Source: Shewanella algae (GTDB lineage: Bacteria; Pseudomonadota; Gammaproteobacteria; Enterobacterales; Shewanellaceae). From it: a DNA stretch of 64,000 bases. The notes under the pieces are model-generated. The model saw only the letters and a program-made list of their open reading frames with translations. It ran no database searches and was not told where the DNA came from. This document shows positions 27,404 to 39,236 of this stretch, one piece after another. Numbering within the stretch: position 1 is the stretch's first letter; each line of letters starts with the position of its first letter. Location: assembly GCF_009183365.2 (NCBI RefSeq), contig NZ_CP068230.1, positions 755,001-819,000 on the forward strand, read 5' to 3'. The position numbers and the translations under genes were made by a program.

Positions 27404-27469
27404 GCGCCAATTGCTGTGTAAGCCACTCTCTACAAAAGAGAGTGCCACGAGGACCTATTCGCACCTTCC
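27192..27469. mobile_element. MITE-like element with 19-bp terminal inverted repeats
   Basis: The left end is GGAAGGTGCGAACAAGTCC (27192-27210). The right end, read on the minus strand from 27469, is GGAAGGTGCGAATAGGTCC (27451-27469). They differ at 2 of 19 positions. The 278-bp interior has no transposase. It contains a second stem (GGCTTACAGGCCTG at 27228-27241 against CAGGTCTGTAAGCC at 27304-27317) and a hairpin near the right end (CACTCTCTACAAAAGAGAGTG). Size, ends and lack of coding capacity fit a non-autonomous transposable element. No clear target duplication was found. Confidence 0.65.
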
Positions 27470-27548
27470 TAAGCGTTGCAGCGAACTGAGCTGATGGCAC
27501 AGCCAATTTGTCAGCCTAATACCTGATGAATGACAGAACATGAAATCG

Positions 27549-27582
27549 GCCCTCAAAGCCAAATGAGTCAGGCCTTGAGGGC
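27549..27582 (-). terminator. Hairpin after the DUF2999 gene
   Basis: GCCCTCAAAGCC at 27549-27560 pairs with GGCCTTGAGGGC at 27571-27582 just past the DUF2999 stop. The following minus-strand tract is only moderately T-rich, so termination strength is uncertain. Confidence 0.5.
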
Positions 27583-27590
27583 GCACAAGA

Positions 27591-27848
27591 TTAAACAGAC
27601 TTGTTCATTTGGGCTTTGGCGGCTTCAACCTTGGAGAAATCCAGTCCCAGTTCTTCGACGGCTTCTTTGATCAGTGCCGGGTTCTGCATCACTTGCATCA
27701 TCAACCCCTGCAGCTTTTCCGGTGGCAATCCCAACTGCCCCAGAGTGCCCATGGCCATCAGGGGATTTTCGGTCAGGCTCTGGAACAGGCTGTTTATTTG
27801 TTCATCGCTGATATTGTGCTCTTTCAGCAGGGCAATAATAGGATTCAT
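27591..27848 (-). CDS. DUF2999 family protein
   Basis: An 85-residue acidic helical protein starting MNPIIALLKEHNISDEQINS, matching DUF2999, a small family found in marine gammaproteobacteria and of unknown function. Start: ATG-27848 has GAGGAG directly upstream, whereas the in-frame Met at 27872 has no ribosome site. It stands alone on the minus strand with a hairpin after it. Confidence 0.75.
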   Translation of the reverse strand: MNPIIALLKEHNISDEQINSLFQSLTENPLMAMGTLGQLGLPPEKLQGLMMQVMQNPALIKEAVEELGLDFSKVEAAKAQMNKSV

Positions 27849-28057
27849 AAGCTCCTCATTGGTTTGAAACATTCAATTTGCGCTGATTTTAACAGAAGAA
27901 ACAGACCCGAATAGGTATTTCCTTACTAGTGAAAGAAAATGAAGCAGGATATCGATTACATCAGCCCTAGTCATAGTGGCAATTGGTGGCTAACCAATTG
28001 CCTATATTGCAAATATTAAGCAGTTCCACTCGATAGCCGACGAGTACCTTTGGCAGC

Positions 28058-29560
28058 TTATAACGCCTCAGCTAATCGAATCAGATTGTCATTGTCTATG
28101 TTCATCGACAGAGAGGTTATTGCCGCCCGACTCTGCTCCGTGTCACCAAGCTTGATGAGCAGTGATTGGACTATGCTGGCACGTGCGGTTAACTGATCAA
28201 CGGTCAGGTTCGGATAAGTGCTATTGGCTATCGATAATGCGTGGATGGTCAATGTCTGGCTCTCCAGCTTGTCTGCATCGCGGATAGTTTGTCGATTATT
28301 GGCGTAATCGCTATAAAAATCAGTGACCTCGTAGAGGGCAGACTCCACTTTTTCTGAGGCAGGGCGTTCAGTTCCGTAATCGACTGAAGTCAGTGCACCA
28401 TTGGCGTCGAATACGGCCGTAAAAGAGTTACTTTCTCCAATATGGTTTTGGTAGGGCAAAATGCCTACGTGGCCGAATTCAGGCGCATTAATAAAACCGC
28501 TGAATACCATCGTCAGGTTATTTTGTTTCTTAGCAGTGTCTTGTCGCACTAATAGTAGTTTGCGGGTTCCGAACGTTGTGTAATACAACCCCGGATAATC
28601 CTCTTCCGCTTTTAAGGTGCTCTCTTTCGCTAATCCGACATCAGCCAGTTTTTCAAGTGATAGTCCAAATAGGTATCTATTGGCCATAGTTATCGCCACG
28701 TCATTTCTTAACTCGGTATCCCGGGATATTACCCAAGGCAAGAAATCATCACTAACAAGAGGCAATAGATAAGGCTGATTTTGGGGGATTGATACTGTAT
28801 CTATGGTGTATTCGCGTTGCACTGAGATTTCTTTCTGGAATGTATCGAGTTCAAGAGTCGCCATGGATACGGCTTTCTGTGCGCTGAGTACCGCAGCTTC
28901 TTCTGCAGAGGTATTCCCTTTTTTTGCGGCCAGGAGCTTCTGTTTTTTCTTCAGCTCTCCTTGTTTATTTGTCACTGTAGCTTTCAGGTTATCGATAACC
29001 ACGGATACCAAGGGTTGATGCAAAAGTTTTGGAATACAAGCTGCTTTGGGAGGCGTAACGCCTTGCCCCTGATTGTTTTTATCGCTTGGAGGGAGAGAAG
29101 CTGAACCAATCGATATAGGAATTCCCTGTGAAATGGCGGCAATGTTGGCTACGGTTTTTATCGCCGCCATGCCCAACTCTATGGATTTGTCGTCAGCATG
29201 GGTGGAAAAGGATTTAAGCAAACCATTGGGATGCATCACCACGTTCATGCCCCAGGCTTTGGAGAAAGCATGTAACTCTGAAGGGTTAATCACGAATACT
29301 TTGGTTAGATCAGGATGCCCTGTTTGTTTGACTGTTGCGGTAGTGTTGAAATCAAACTCCAGGGTATCATTGACCACACGACAAAAGACCAATTTATGAG
29401 TCAGCGTTACTGTTTGCGATGAAGCCGGCAAATGGTAAACCAAACCTTGCTTGGCCGATGTTGCACCGGGATCGTCATTACTTTTAATGACCGTTGTGGT
29501 GAGTGTACTGGTACATCCAGATAGGCAAAGCAAGGCCGCGGCCAAATGCACTGTTCGCAT
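28058..29560 (-). CDS. Predicted lipoprotein with a coiled-coil segment, unknown function
   Basis: A 500-residue protein with a lipoprotein signal: LAAALLCLSGC, lipidated Cys16, then TSTLTTTVIKSNDD. Residues about 185-240 are Lys/Ala/Glu-rich and likely form a coiled coil (KATVTNKQGELKKKQKLLAA). The rest is a mixed alpha/beta sequence with no motif I recognise. AGGA lies 8 bases before the ATG. It is a single gene; the nearest same-strand genes, DUF2999 downstream and metH upstream, are over 200 bases away. Membrane anchoring is firm, function open. Confidence 0.7.
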   Translation of the reverse strand: MRTVHLAAALLCLSGCTSTLTTTVIKSNDDPGATSAKQGLVYHLPASSQTVTLTHKLVFCRVVNDTLEFDFNTTATVKQTGHPDLTKVFVINPSELHAFSKAWGMNVVMHPNGLLKSFSTHADDKSIELGMAAIKTVANIAAISQGIPISIGSASLPPSDKNNQGQGVTPPKAACIPKLLHQPLVSVVIDNLKATVTNKQGELKKKQKLLAAKKGNTSAEEAAVLSAQKAVSMATLELDTFQKEISVQREYTIDTVSIPQNQPYLLPLVSDDFLPWVISRDTELRNDVAITMANRYLFGLSLEKLADVGLAKESTLKAEEDYPGLYYTTFGTRKLLLVRQDTAKKQNNLTMVFSGFINAPEFGHVGILPYQNHIGESNSFTAVFDANGALTSVDYGTERPASEKVESALYEVTDFYSDYANNRQTIRDADKLESQTLTIHALSIANSTYPNLTVDQLTARASIVQSLLIKLGDTEQSRAAITSLSMNIDNDNLIRLAEAL

Positions 29561-29782
29561 AGTGAATTCCTTTTCAATGAAGTGATGGAGACAACCTCAT
29601 TAAAAGTAATCCCAGTTTCAGGTTCTTGCAAAAAGCACCAGCTTACGGGCGAAGGAGAGATACAGTAAGTGTTTGATGAGTATGGCTGTTATCAAAAATG
29701 TGGAACGGTCTTGAATTCAGGGACCCTCACCCGAATAGGCGAGAGCCCCTGAACAGCTCAGTTGTTCGCTTAAGAGCCTCTT

Positions 29783-33502
<3,720 letters not shown>

Positions 33503-33643
33503 AGGGTTACCTTTCATACCTGTCTTATTGCTGTTTTACATTCGCGGCGCTTGGCATCCGCGACATCATCTCTGCCGACCTGACGCCCGGGGCACTATCT
33601 GGCATGATAGCCAAAGGCGTGTGTGGGCGCGGAAAGTTATTTT

Positions 33644-33667
33644 GGACATTTATACGTATAGACGTCC
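33644..33667. promoter_or_regulatory. Tandem MetJ-type met boxes
   Basis: Three contiguous 8-mers resembling AGACGTCT occur: GGACATTT, ATACGTAT and AGACGTCC (5, 6 and 7 of 8 matches on the plus strand). Tandem met boxes are bound by MetJ with SAM. Placed between metH and the phosphatase gene, they most likely repress metH. Confidence 0.7.
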
Positions 33668-33743
33668 ATAATATACGGATTCCGGCGGCCTGCGGCAAGG
33701 TTAAATTGGTCCGGTAACCACCGGACTCTGATGGGAGAAGTGT

Positions 33744-34487
33744 GTGGCTGAACATAGGCAACTGAATATCTATCTGCTGCGGCACGGCGAATGTGAAGGC
33801 GGCGAGATTATCCGCGGCCGCAGTGATGTGGCCCTGAGCGATGAGGGCAAAGCGCAGATGTGGCGCAGCTGGCGGGCTATCAGTAGTGCGCTGGAGATGT
33901 TGCCGAGTGCTCCCGAACGCCTGTCGCTGCTGAGCTCTCCGGCCCAGCGTTGCCAGGCCTTTGCCGCCGAGCTCAAGGCCGATATGCCCGACTATTTCCC
34001 GGCGCCGCTGCAGCAGCATGACTGGCTCTGGGAGCTGGACTTCGGTGACTGGGACGGCATGAAGGTGGCGAGTGTCTATCAGCAGCATAGCGAGGCGGCC
34101 GAAGCCTTCTGGCGTGATCCCGTGGCCAATACTCCGCCGGGCGGGGAATCGCTGCCAGCCTTTCGCCGCCGGGTGTTGGATGGCTGGCAGACTATGGTGC
34201 AGCGCTGGCTTGCGAGAGAGGTTAATTCTTCCGAAAGCTCTGTTTCAGGAGATTCTGGTTCTTCAGCAAGCGCCGATGCAGCGCTGATCCTGACTCACAG
34301 CGGGGTTATCCGGCTGCTGTTGGCCGAGATTTTGCTGCCGGGGCAGATGCCGCCTGCGGCAGTGTTCAACGCCTTGGAGCTACCTTATGCGGCCTGGGTC
34401 AGAATAACCCTCTATGCCAGCCGTGATGCCAGCGGTGAAAGTGGCCAGGAATGGCGGTGTTTCAGCAAGCTCCACTGGCCGCAATAG
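33744..34487 (+). CDS. cobC: Histidine phosphatase, CobC-like (alpha-ribazole phosphatase)
   Basis: A 247-residue phosphoglycerate-mutase-fold phosphatase with the phosphohistidine motif LLRHGE near residue 11, WELDFGDWDGM, and the second His in ILTHSGVIRLLL. Next to a cobalamin operon it most likely removes the 5' phosphate during lower-ligand assembly. A Ser/Asp-rich stretch (NSSESSVSGDSGSSASADAA, about 165-184) interrupts the fold before the second His motif. It starts with GTG at 33744 after GGGAG. It lies upstream of the riboswitch, not behind it, so its control may differ from the main operon. The CobC symbol rests partly on context. Confidence 0.75.
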   Translation: MAEHRQLNIYLLRHGECEGGEIIRGRSDVALSDEGKAQMWRSWRAISSALEMLPSAPERLSLLSSPAQRCQAFAAELKADMPDYFPAPLQQHDWLWELDFGDWDGMKVASVYQQHSEAAEAFWRDPVANTPPGGESLPAFRRRVLDGWQTMVQRWLAREVNSSESSVSGDSGSSASADAALILTHSGVIRLLLAEILLPGQMPPAAVFNALELPYAAWVRITLYASRDASGESGQEWRCFSKLHWPQ

Positions 34488-34589
34488 TGCGGACCAAGCG
34501 TCCGACGGTGATTGTGCTGCGCTATTGCGCCAGGCAATTGTGCCGGGCGATAAAACCGGGATAATAACCCCAAATGGCCGCCAAGTGCG

Positions 34590-34760
34590 GCAGCAGCCAG
34601 GGTGTTGGCACCTTTGCAGGTGAACCAACCCAGGGAACCGGGAAAGCCCGGACTGTGCCCGCAACTGTGAGTCGCCTTTGGCGACGAGTCAGGAGACCTG
34701 CCCAGGCTGATAAACCAAACCAGAAACCCGGGCGGGTAAACCGGGGGAGCGAATAGATGA
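34590..34760 (+). promoter_or_regulatory. Cobalamin riboswitch (B12 box)
   Basis: The conserved B12 box AGTCAGGAGACCTGCC lies at 34687-34702. Other hallmarks upstream are AGGTGAACC, the CAGGGAACCGGG core and a GTGCCCGCAACTGTGAGTCG segment. The order and spacing fit an adenosylcobalamin riboswitch. Downstream GC-rich arms (CCCGGGCGGGTAAACCGGGG) and a stem formed by AGCCTG (34774-34779) and CAGGCT just before the btuD ribosome site probably form the expression platform. Boundaries are approximate. Confidence 0.9.
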
Positions 34761-34818
34761 TTCTTCCACTGCAGCCTGAGTCTTCTGCCGGTCACAGGCT
34801 CAATGTCGGGGGGCGGTT

Positions 34819-35727
34819 ATGAGCCTGGCACTCAAGGTGCAACAGCTTAGCTGGCTTCCCGATGGCCACAGCGTATTGGCCGATGTGGGCTTTGAGCTGC
34901 CAAGCGGCAAGATGCTCGGGCTCATAGGCCCCAATGGTGCCGGTAAGTCGAGCCTGCTGCGCTGCCTCTATCGTTATATCCGCCCGGATAGCGGCCAGAT
35001 CCAGCTGTTTGGGCAGGATATCAATAGCTTGTCTGCCAAAGCCTTCGCCAAAGAGGTGGCCGTGGTGCTGCAGGATACCCCGGCCCAACTGGCACTGGAT
35101 CTGACTCAATTAGTGGCCATGGGACTGACTCCCCACAAGGGGTTGTTTGATATGCCATCGGCGGCCGACAAGGCCCAGGTGCAGGCGGCATTGGCGCAGG
35201 TCGGGTTGCAGCACAAGGCCGCAGAGCCTTTCGCGCAGCTTTCCGGCGGTGAGAAGCAAAGGGCCTTGATTGCCCGCGCCATAGTGCAGCGCCCCAAGCT
35301 TTTGATCCTGGACGAGCCCACCAATCATCTGGATATCCGCTATCAGATCCAGATCCTCGAGCTGGTGCGCAGCCTGGGGGTCACGGTGATCGCCTCGATT
35401 CACGATCTCAATCTGGCCTCGGCCCTGTGTGACGAACTCTTGCTGCTGGATAACGGCCGCCGTATTGCCCACGGCTCGCCCCAGAGCGTATTGACCGAAG
35501 ACAGAATTGCCGGTGTCTTCGGCGTCTGCTGCCAGGTGGGGACGCATCCGCAGTTAGGAAGGCCGCTGATCCACTACTTTTACGGCTATCAGTCGCCAGA
35601 GCCTGGTCACGGCAAGGCTCACGGCGCTGCGATAGTCGAGCCAATGGCAGGGCCTGCCTCGGCCGAAACCTGTGTTGCCCACAAGGAAACTGACCGGCGC
35701 CCAGGCTCGGTGGGAGGTGGCGCATGA
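34819..35727 (+). CDS. btuD: Vitamin B12 ABC transporter ATPase BtuD
   Basis: A 302-residue ATP-binding subunit of the BtuCD-type importer. Walker A is GPNGAGKSSLLR, the signature LSGGEKQRALIARA and Walker B LLILDEPTNHLD, followed by the switch His in SIHDLNLA. A Pro/Gly/Ala-rich tail of about 45 residues extends beyond the usual end. It is the first gene behind the cobalamin riboswitch, with GGGGGG six bases before the ATG. Its stop overlaps btuC by four bases (ATGA). The periplasmic binding protein BtuF is not in this cluster. Confidence 0.9.
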   Translation: MSLALKVQQLSWLPDGHSVLADVGFELPSGKMLGLIGPNGAGKSSLLRCLYRYIRPDSGQIQLFGQDINSLSAKAFAKEVAVVLQDTPAQLALDLTQLVAMGLTPHKGLFDMPSAADKAQVQAALAQVGLQHKAAEPFAQLSGGEKQRALIARAIVQRPKLLILDEPTNHLDIRYQIQILELVRSLGVTVIASIHDLNLASALCDELLLLDNGRRIAHGSPQSVLTEDRIAGVFGVCCQVGTHPQLGRPLIHYFYGYQSPEPGHGKAHGAAIVEPMAGPASAETCVAHKETDRRPGSVGGGA

Positions 35728-36794
35728 CTACTTCCATGGTCGCACCGGGGCGCTCGCTTATCGGCTGGTTTCTCAAGCCCTTGCCCAGACTTTACTGGTG
35801 CTGGCTGCTGTTGCTGCTCGGCACTGTGTTGACACCCTTGGCCGCCGCCGGTTTTGGCGCCGCAGATATTAGTCTCTTCGATGTGGCAAGAGTGATTGGC
35901 AAACACCTGCTGGGCGTGGGGGAGCCTTCTGCCATCAGCGAGCGTATTGTCTGGGATCTGCGCCTGCCGCGTATCTTGCTGGCCTTTATCGCCGGCTGCG
36001 GTCTGGCATTGTCGGGTTATGTATTGCAGGCGGTGACCCGCAACCCGCTGGCTGATCCTTACCTGTTCGGTATCAGCTCGGGCGCCAGCTTCGGCGCCGT
36101 GGTCTCGGTCGCCCTGGCGACCGGCCTTGGGCTGAGTTCGGCCATCTCCGGGGTATCGCTGCCGCTGGGAGCCTTTATCGGTGCCAGTTTGGCTGTGCTT
36201 ATGGTACTGCTGCTCGCGGGCAGGAATATCGGCAACCAGATAGAGCGAATGTTGCTCTCCGGGGTCGCCATCTCCTTTATGTTCAGTGCCCTCACCAGCC
36301 TGATCTTGTATTTTTCCACCCCGCAGGCTACCACCTCCTTGCTGTTTTGGAGCCTGGGCAGTTTTGCCCGCGCCAGTTGGGATGGGCTTGGACTGCCCAC
36401 TCTGGTGGTGCTGGCGGCCTTGCTGGTGATCCTGGCCTTCAAGCGCCAGGTACTGGCGATGCTTGCCGGTGATGAAACCGCCCACACTCTGGGAATAAGG
36501 GTGCAAAGGCTCAGGGTTTCCATGCTGCTGTTATGCTCGATTATTACCGCCACTCTGGTGGCCCACTGCGGCGGGATTGGTTTTGTGGGGCTGATGGTGC
36601 CTCATATTGTTAGGTTGTTGCTGCCGGGGCAGCACCCCATGGTGCTGACGGCACTGGCGGGCGGCCTGTTTATGGTTTGGGTCGATGTGCTGGCTCGCAG
36701 CATACTGCCCACCCAAGAGCTGCCGGTGGGGGTGATCACCTCGGCCATCGGCAGTCTGTTTTTCCTGATGGTGCTGCGTAAACGCGGCCAATAA
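35724..36794 (+). CDS. btuC: Vitamin B12 ABC transporter permease BtuC
   Basis: A 356-residue FecCD-type permease with about ten membrane helices. Signatures include [40 protein letters not shown] and the coupling helix [16 protein letters not shown], which contacts the ATPase, then [15 protein letters not shown]. It is the membrane partner of BtuD. Translation is coupled to btuD by an ATGA overlap. Iron-siderophore permeases share the fold; the riboswitch and cob neighbours point to B12. Confidence 0.9.
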   Translation: MTTSMVAPGRSLIGWFLKPLPRLYWCWLLLLLGTVLTPLAAAGFGAADISLFDVARVIGKHLLGVGEPSAISERIVWDLRLPRILLAFIAGCGLALSGYVLQAVTRNPLADPYLFGISSGASFGAVVSVALATGLGLSSAISGVSLPLGAFIGASLAVLMVLLLAGRNIGNQIERMLLSGVAISFMFSALTSLILYFSTPQATTSLLFWSLGSFARASWDGLGLPTLVVLAALLVILAFKRQVLAMLAGDETAHTLGIRVQRLRVSMLLLCSIITATLVAHCGGIGFVGLMVPHIVRLLLPGQHPMVLTALAGGLFMVWVDVLARSILPTQELPVGVITSAIGSLFFLMVLRKRGQ

Positions 36795-36811
36795 CGATAA
36801 GAGAGGGAAGG

Positions 36812-37876
36812 ATGTACCAGGTTGCAGCAATCAATCACGCGCTGGATGACGCGATTCAGGCCCGCATAGACAACAAGACCAAACCCCTGGGCGCTTTGGG
36901 TGAGTTGGAGGCTTTGGCGCTGCAGTTGGGGCGCATTCAGCTCGGTTCCGCCACTGATGAGTTGGTCATCCGCCGTCCCGTGATGCTGGTGTTTGCCGCC
37001 GACCATGGTATTGCCGCGGCCGGGGTGTCGATTGCCCCCAGCGAGGTGACCACTCAAATGGTGCTCAACTTTGTTGCCGGCGGCGCCGCCATCAATGTGT
37101 TTTGTCGCCAGACCGGCTTCGAGCTGGAGGTGATTGACTGCGGCATTCTCAGCCCCTTGGGGATCCCCGAGGTTACAGAGCAGCGCCTGGGCGCCGGTAC
37201 CGGGCCTATCCACAAACGCGCCGCCATGACACCGGGCGCTGTGCATCAAGGGTTTGCCATGGCGCGCACCTTGGTAAAACGCCATATCGATGCCGGCAGC
37301 AACCTGCTGGCGCTGGGGGAGATGGGAATAGGCAACACCTCTTCTGCCGCCGCCGTGATGGCTGCTCTGACCGGCTTGCCTGTGAGTGAATGTGTCGGCC
37401 GCGGCACCGGTATAGATGCCGCGACGCTTAAGCGCAAATGCCTGCTGATAGAGCAGGCACTGCTGCTGCACCACTGCGAGCTGACCGAGCCGCTCAGTAT
37501 CCTCGCCTGCCTCGGAGGCTTTGAAATAGTGCAGATGACAGGAGCCATGTTGGCGGCGGCCGAATTTGGCGTGCCCGTGCTGGTGGACGGTTTTATCGCG
37601 TCGACAGCGGCGCTGGCGGCTGTGCGTTTGGCGCCGGGGGTGAGGGATTATCTTATTTTTGCCCATGAGTCTGAAGAGCGCGGCCACAAGTTGCTGCTCG
37701 AGGCCATGTCCGCCAAGCCTTTGCTGCGGCTTGGGCTCAGGTTGGGTGAAGGCTCGGGCGCGGCGCTGGCGCTGCCTTTGGTGCAGGCGGCGGCCAACTT
37801 CTACAACCAGATGGCCAGCTTTGGTGAAGCCGGGGTCGACAAGGTGGTAGAGCCAGCTACCCAAGAGGTGTTCTGA
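36812..37876 (+). CDS. cobT: Nicotinate-nucleotide:dimethylbenzimidazole phosphoribosyltransferase CobT
   Basis: A 354-residue enzyme that activates the lower ligand by moving a phosphoribosyl group from nicotinate mononucleotide to 5,6-dimethylbenzimidazole, giving alpha-ribazole phosphate. Signatures are [46 protein letters not shown] and the C-terminal [11 protein letters not shown]. Its length fits the family. It follows btuC by 17 bases with a GAGAGGGA ribosome site, and its stop shares a base with the cobS start (TGATG). In this order the product feeds directly to CobS. Confidence 0.94.
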   Translation: MYQVAAINHALDDAIQARIDNKTKPLGALGELEALALQLGRIQLGSATDELVIRRPVMLVFAADHGIAAAGVSIAPSEVTTQMVLNFVAGGAAINVFCRQTGFELEVIDCGILSPLGIPEVTEQRLGAGTGPIHKRAAMTPGAVHQGFAMARTLVKRHIDAGSNLLALGEMGIGNTSSAAAVMAALTGLPVSECVGRGTGIDAATLKRKCLLIEQALLLHHCELTEPLSILACLGGFEIVQMTGAMLAAAEFGVPVLVDGFIASTAALAAVRLAPGVRDYLIFAHESEERGHKLLLEAMSAKPLLRLGLRLGEGSGAALALPLVQAAANFYNQMASFGEAGVDKVVEPATQEVF

Positions 37877-38652
37877 TGGGATTCTGGCTCGGACAGCTGC
37901 GGCTATTTTTGATCGCAATAGGTTTTTTCACCCGTATTCCTGTGCCCAGTGCCCTGACGGTGGACAGCGACAGCCTCAACAAGGCCAGCCGCTACTTTGG
38001 CCTGGTGGGCGTGGTGGTGGGCTTGATCTCCGCCTTGGTGTTGTTGCTGGCCGCCGGCATATTGCCAAGCTCCATTGCCATAGTGCTGGCGATGATTAGC
38101 AGTGTGCTGGTTACCGGCGGTTTTCATGAAGATGGCCTGGCCGATACCGCAGATGGTTTCGGCGGCGGTTGGCGGGTAGAAGACAAACTGAAAATCATGA
38201 AAGACAGCCGCCTTGGCAGCTATGGCGCCTTGGCATTGGTGTTGGTGTTGCTGCTTAAGTACCAGTTACTGCTGGAATTGGCACTTTACGACATCAACCA
38301 GGCGGCGCTAGCTCTGGTATTGGCGCACTGTGTCAGCCGGGTGACGGCGGCCAGCATTATCTTTAGCGAAACCTATGTTCGCGACGAGGGCAAGAGCAAA
38401 CCTCTGGCGCAGCAGCAGGGGCTCAATGAGCTGGGTATTTTGCTGCTGACTGGAATTGTGCTGACGGCACTGCTGTCCACCACGCTGCTGTTCTGGCTAC
38501 TGCCGACCATGTTGCTGCTGCGTTGGGCCCTGGTGTTCTGGTTCCGGCGTCAGATTGGCGGTTACACCGGCGATACCCTGGGAGCGGCGCAGCAGGTGAG
38601 TGAGCTGGCGGTTTATATGCTGTTGCTGGCATTGGGGGGCAGCCCGGCATGA
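37876..38652 (+). CDS. cobS: Adenosylcobinamide-GDP ribazoletransferase CobS
   Basis: A 258-residue inner-membrane enzyme with about six helices that joins adenosylcobinamide-GDP to alpha-ribazole (or its phosphate), the last ring-to-ligand step. The metal-binding motif HEDGLADTADGFGGG is at about residues 80-94, followed by LKIMKDSRLGSYG. FFTRIPVP near the start is also typical. It overlaps cobT by one base and cobU by four, so it is translated as part of the chain. Confidence 0.93.
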   Translation: MGFWLGQLRLFLIAIGFFTRIPVPSALTVDSDSLNKASRYFGLVGVVVGLISALVLLLAAGILPSSIAIVLAMISSVLVTGGFHEDGLADTADGFGGGWRVEDKLKIMKDSRLGSYGALALVLVLLLKYQLLLELALYDINQAALALVLAHCVSRVTAASIIFSETYVRDEGKSKPLAQQQGLNELGILLLTGIVLTALLSTTLLFWLLPTMLLLRWALVFWFRRQIGGYTGDTLGAAQQVSELAVYMLLLALGGSPA

Positions 38653-39236
38653 TCCATCTAATTCTGGGCGGTGCCCGCAGCGGCAAGAGTGGTTACGCCG
38701 AGCGGCAACTGGCCGACTTGTGCCCGGCCAATATCCGACCCTGGTATCTGGCAACGGCCGAGGCCGCCGATGAGGAGATGGCCCGGCGTATCGCCCACCA
38801 TCAAACTGCGCGCCAAGGTGGCAGCCTCGAATGGCAGTTGGCCGAGGTGCCGCTCGATTTGGCCAAGGCGCTTGTGCAGCGCTCAGGCTCTGGAGCGCCG
38901 GTATTGGTAGACTGCCTGACGCTTTGGCTCAGTAATCAGCTCTGCTTTGGTGCCGATATGGCTAGCGAACGCGCGGCCTTGTTGCAGGCGGTAGCCGGGT
39001 TTGACGGCGATCTGCTGCTGGTGAGCAACGAAGTCGGCTCCGGCATAGTGCCGCTTGGGGAGCTGAGTCGGCGTTTTGTCGATGAGGCCGGTTGGCTCAA
39101 TCAGGCGCTGGCCGCCAAGGCAGACAGAGTCACTCTGGTTGTCGCAGGTTTACCGCTGGCGTTAAAGCCTGTGAGCTCTGATTACCCGATCTTGAGCGCT
39201 TCGGGTACAAGCCCGGATCCGCAGGGCAAGGCATGA
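38649..39236 (+). CDS. cobU: Adenosylcobinamide kinase/guanylyltransferase CobU
   Basis: A 195-residue bifunctional enzyme that phosphorylates adenosylcobinamide and then attaches GMP. The P-loop [15 protein letters not shown] opens the protein, followed by the guanylylation-site region [10 protein letters not shown] and [19 protein letters not shown]. An extended C-terminal tail of about 20 residues ([13 protein letters not shown] end) seems non-conserved. It overlaps both cobS and cobQ by ATGA junctions. Confidence 0.93.
   Translation: MIHLILGGARSGKSGYAERQLADLCPANIRPWYLATAEAADEEMARRIAHHQTARQGGSLEWQLAEVPLDLAKALVQRSGSGAPVLVDCLTLWLSNQLCFGADMASERAALLQAVAGFDGDLLLVSNEVGSGIVPLGELSRRFVDEAGWLNQALAAKADRVTLVVAGLPLALKPVSSDYPILSASGTSPDPQGKA

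Noticed and set aside
29715..29754. Hairpin (TTCAGGG ... CCCTGAA) downstream of metH as a terminator
   Set aside because: The stem is good but has mismatches and no T run on the metH strand, so I did not annotate it as a terminator.
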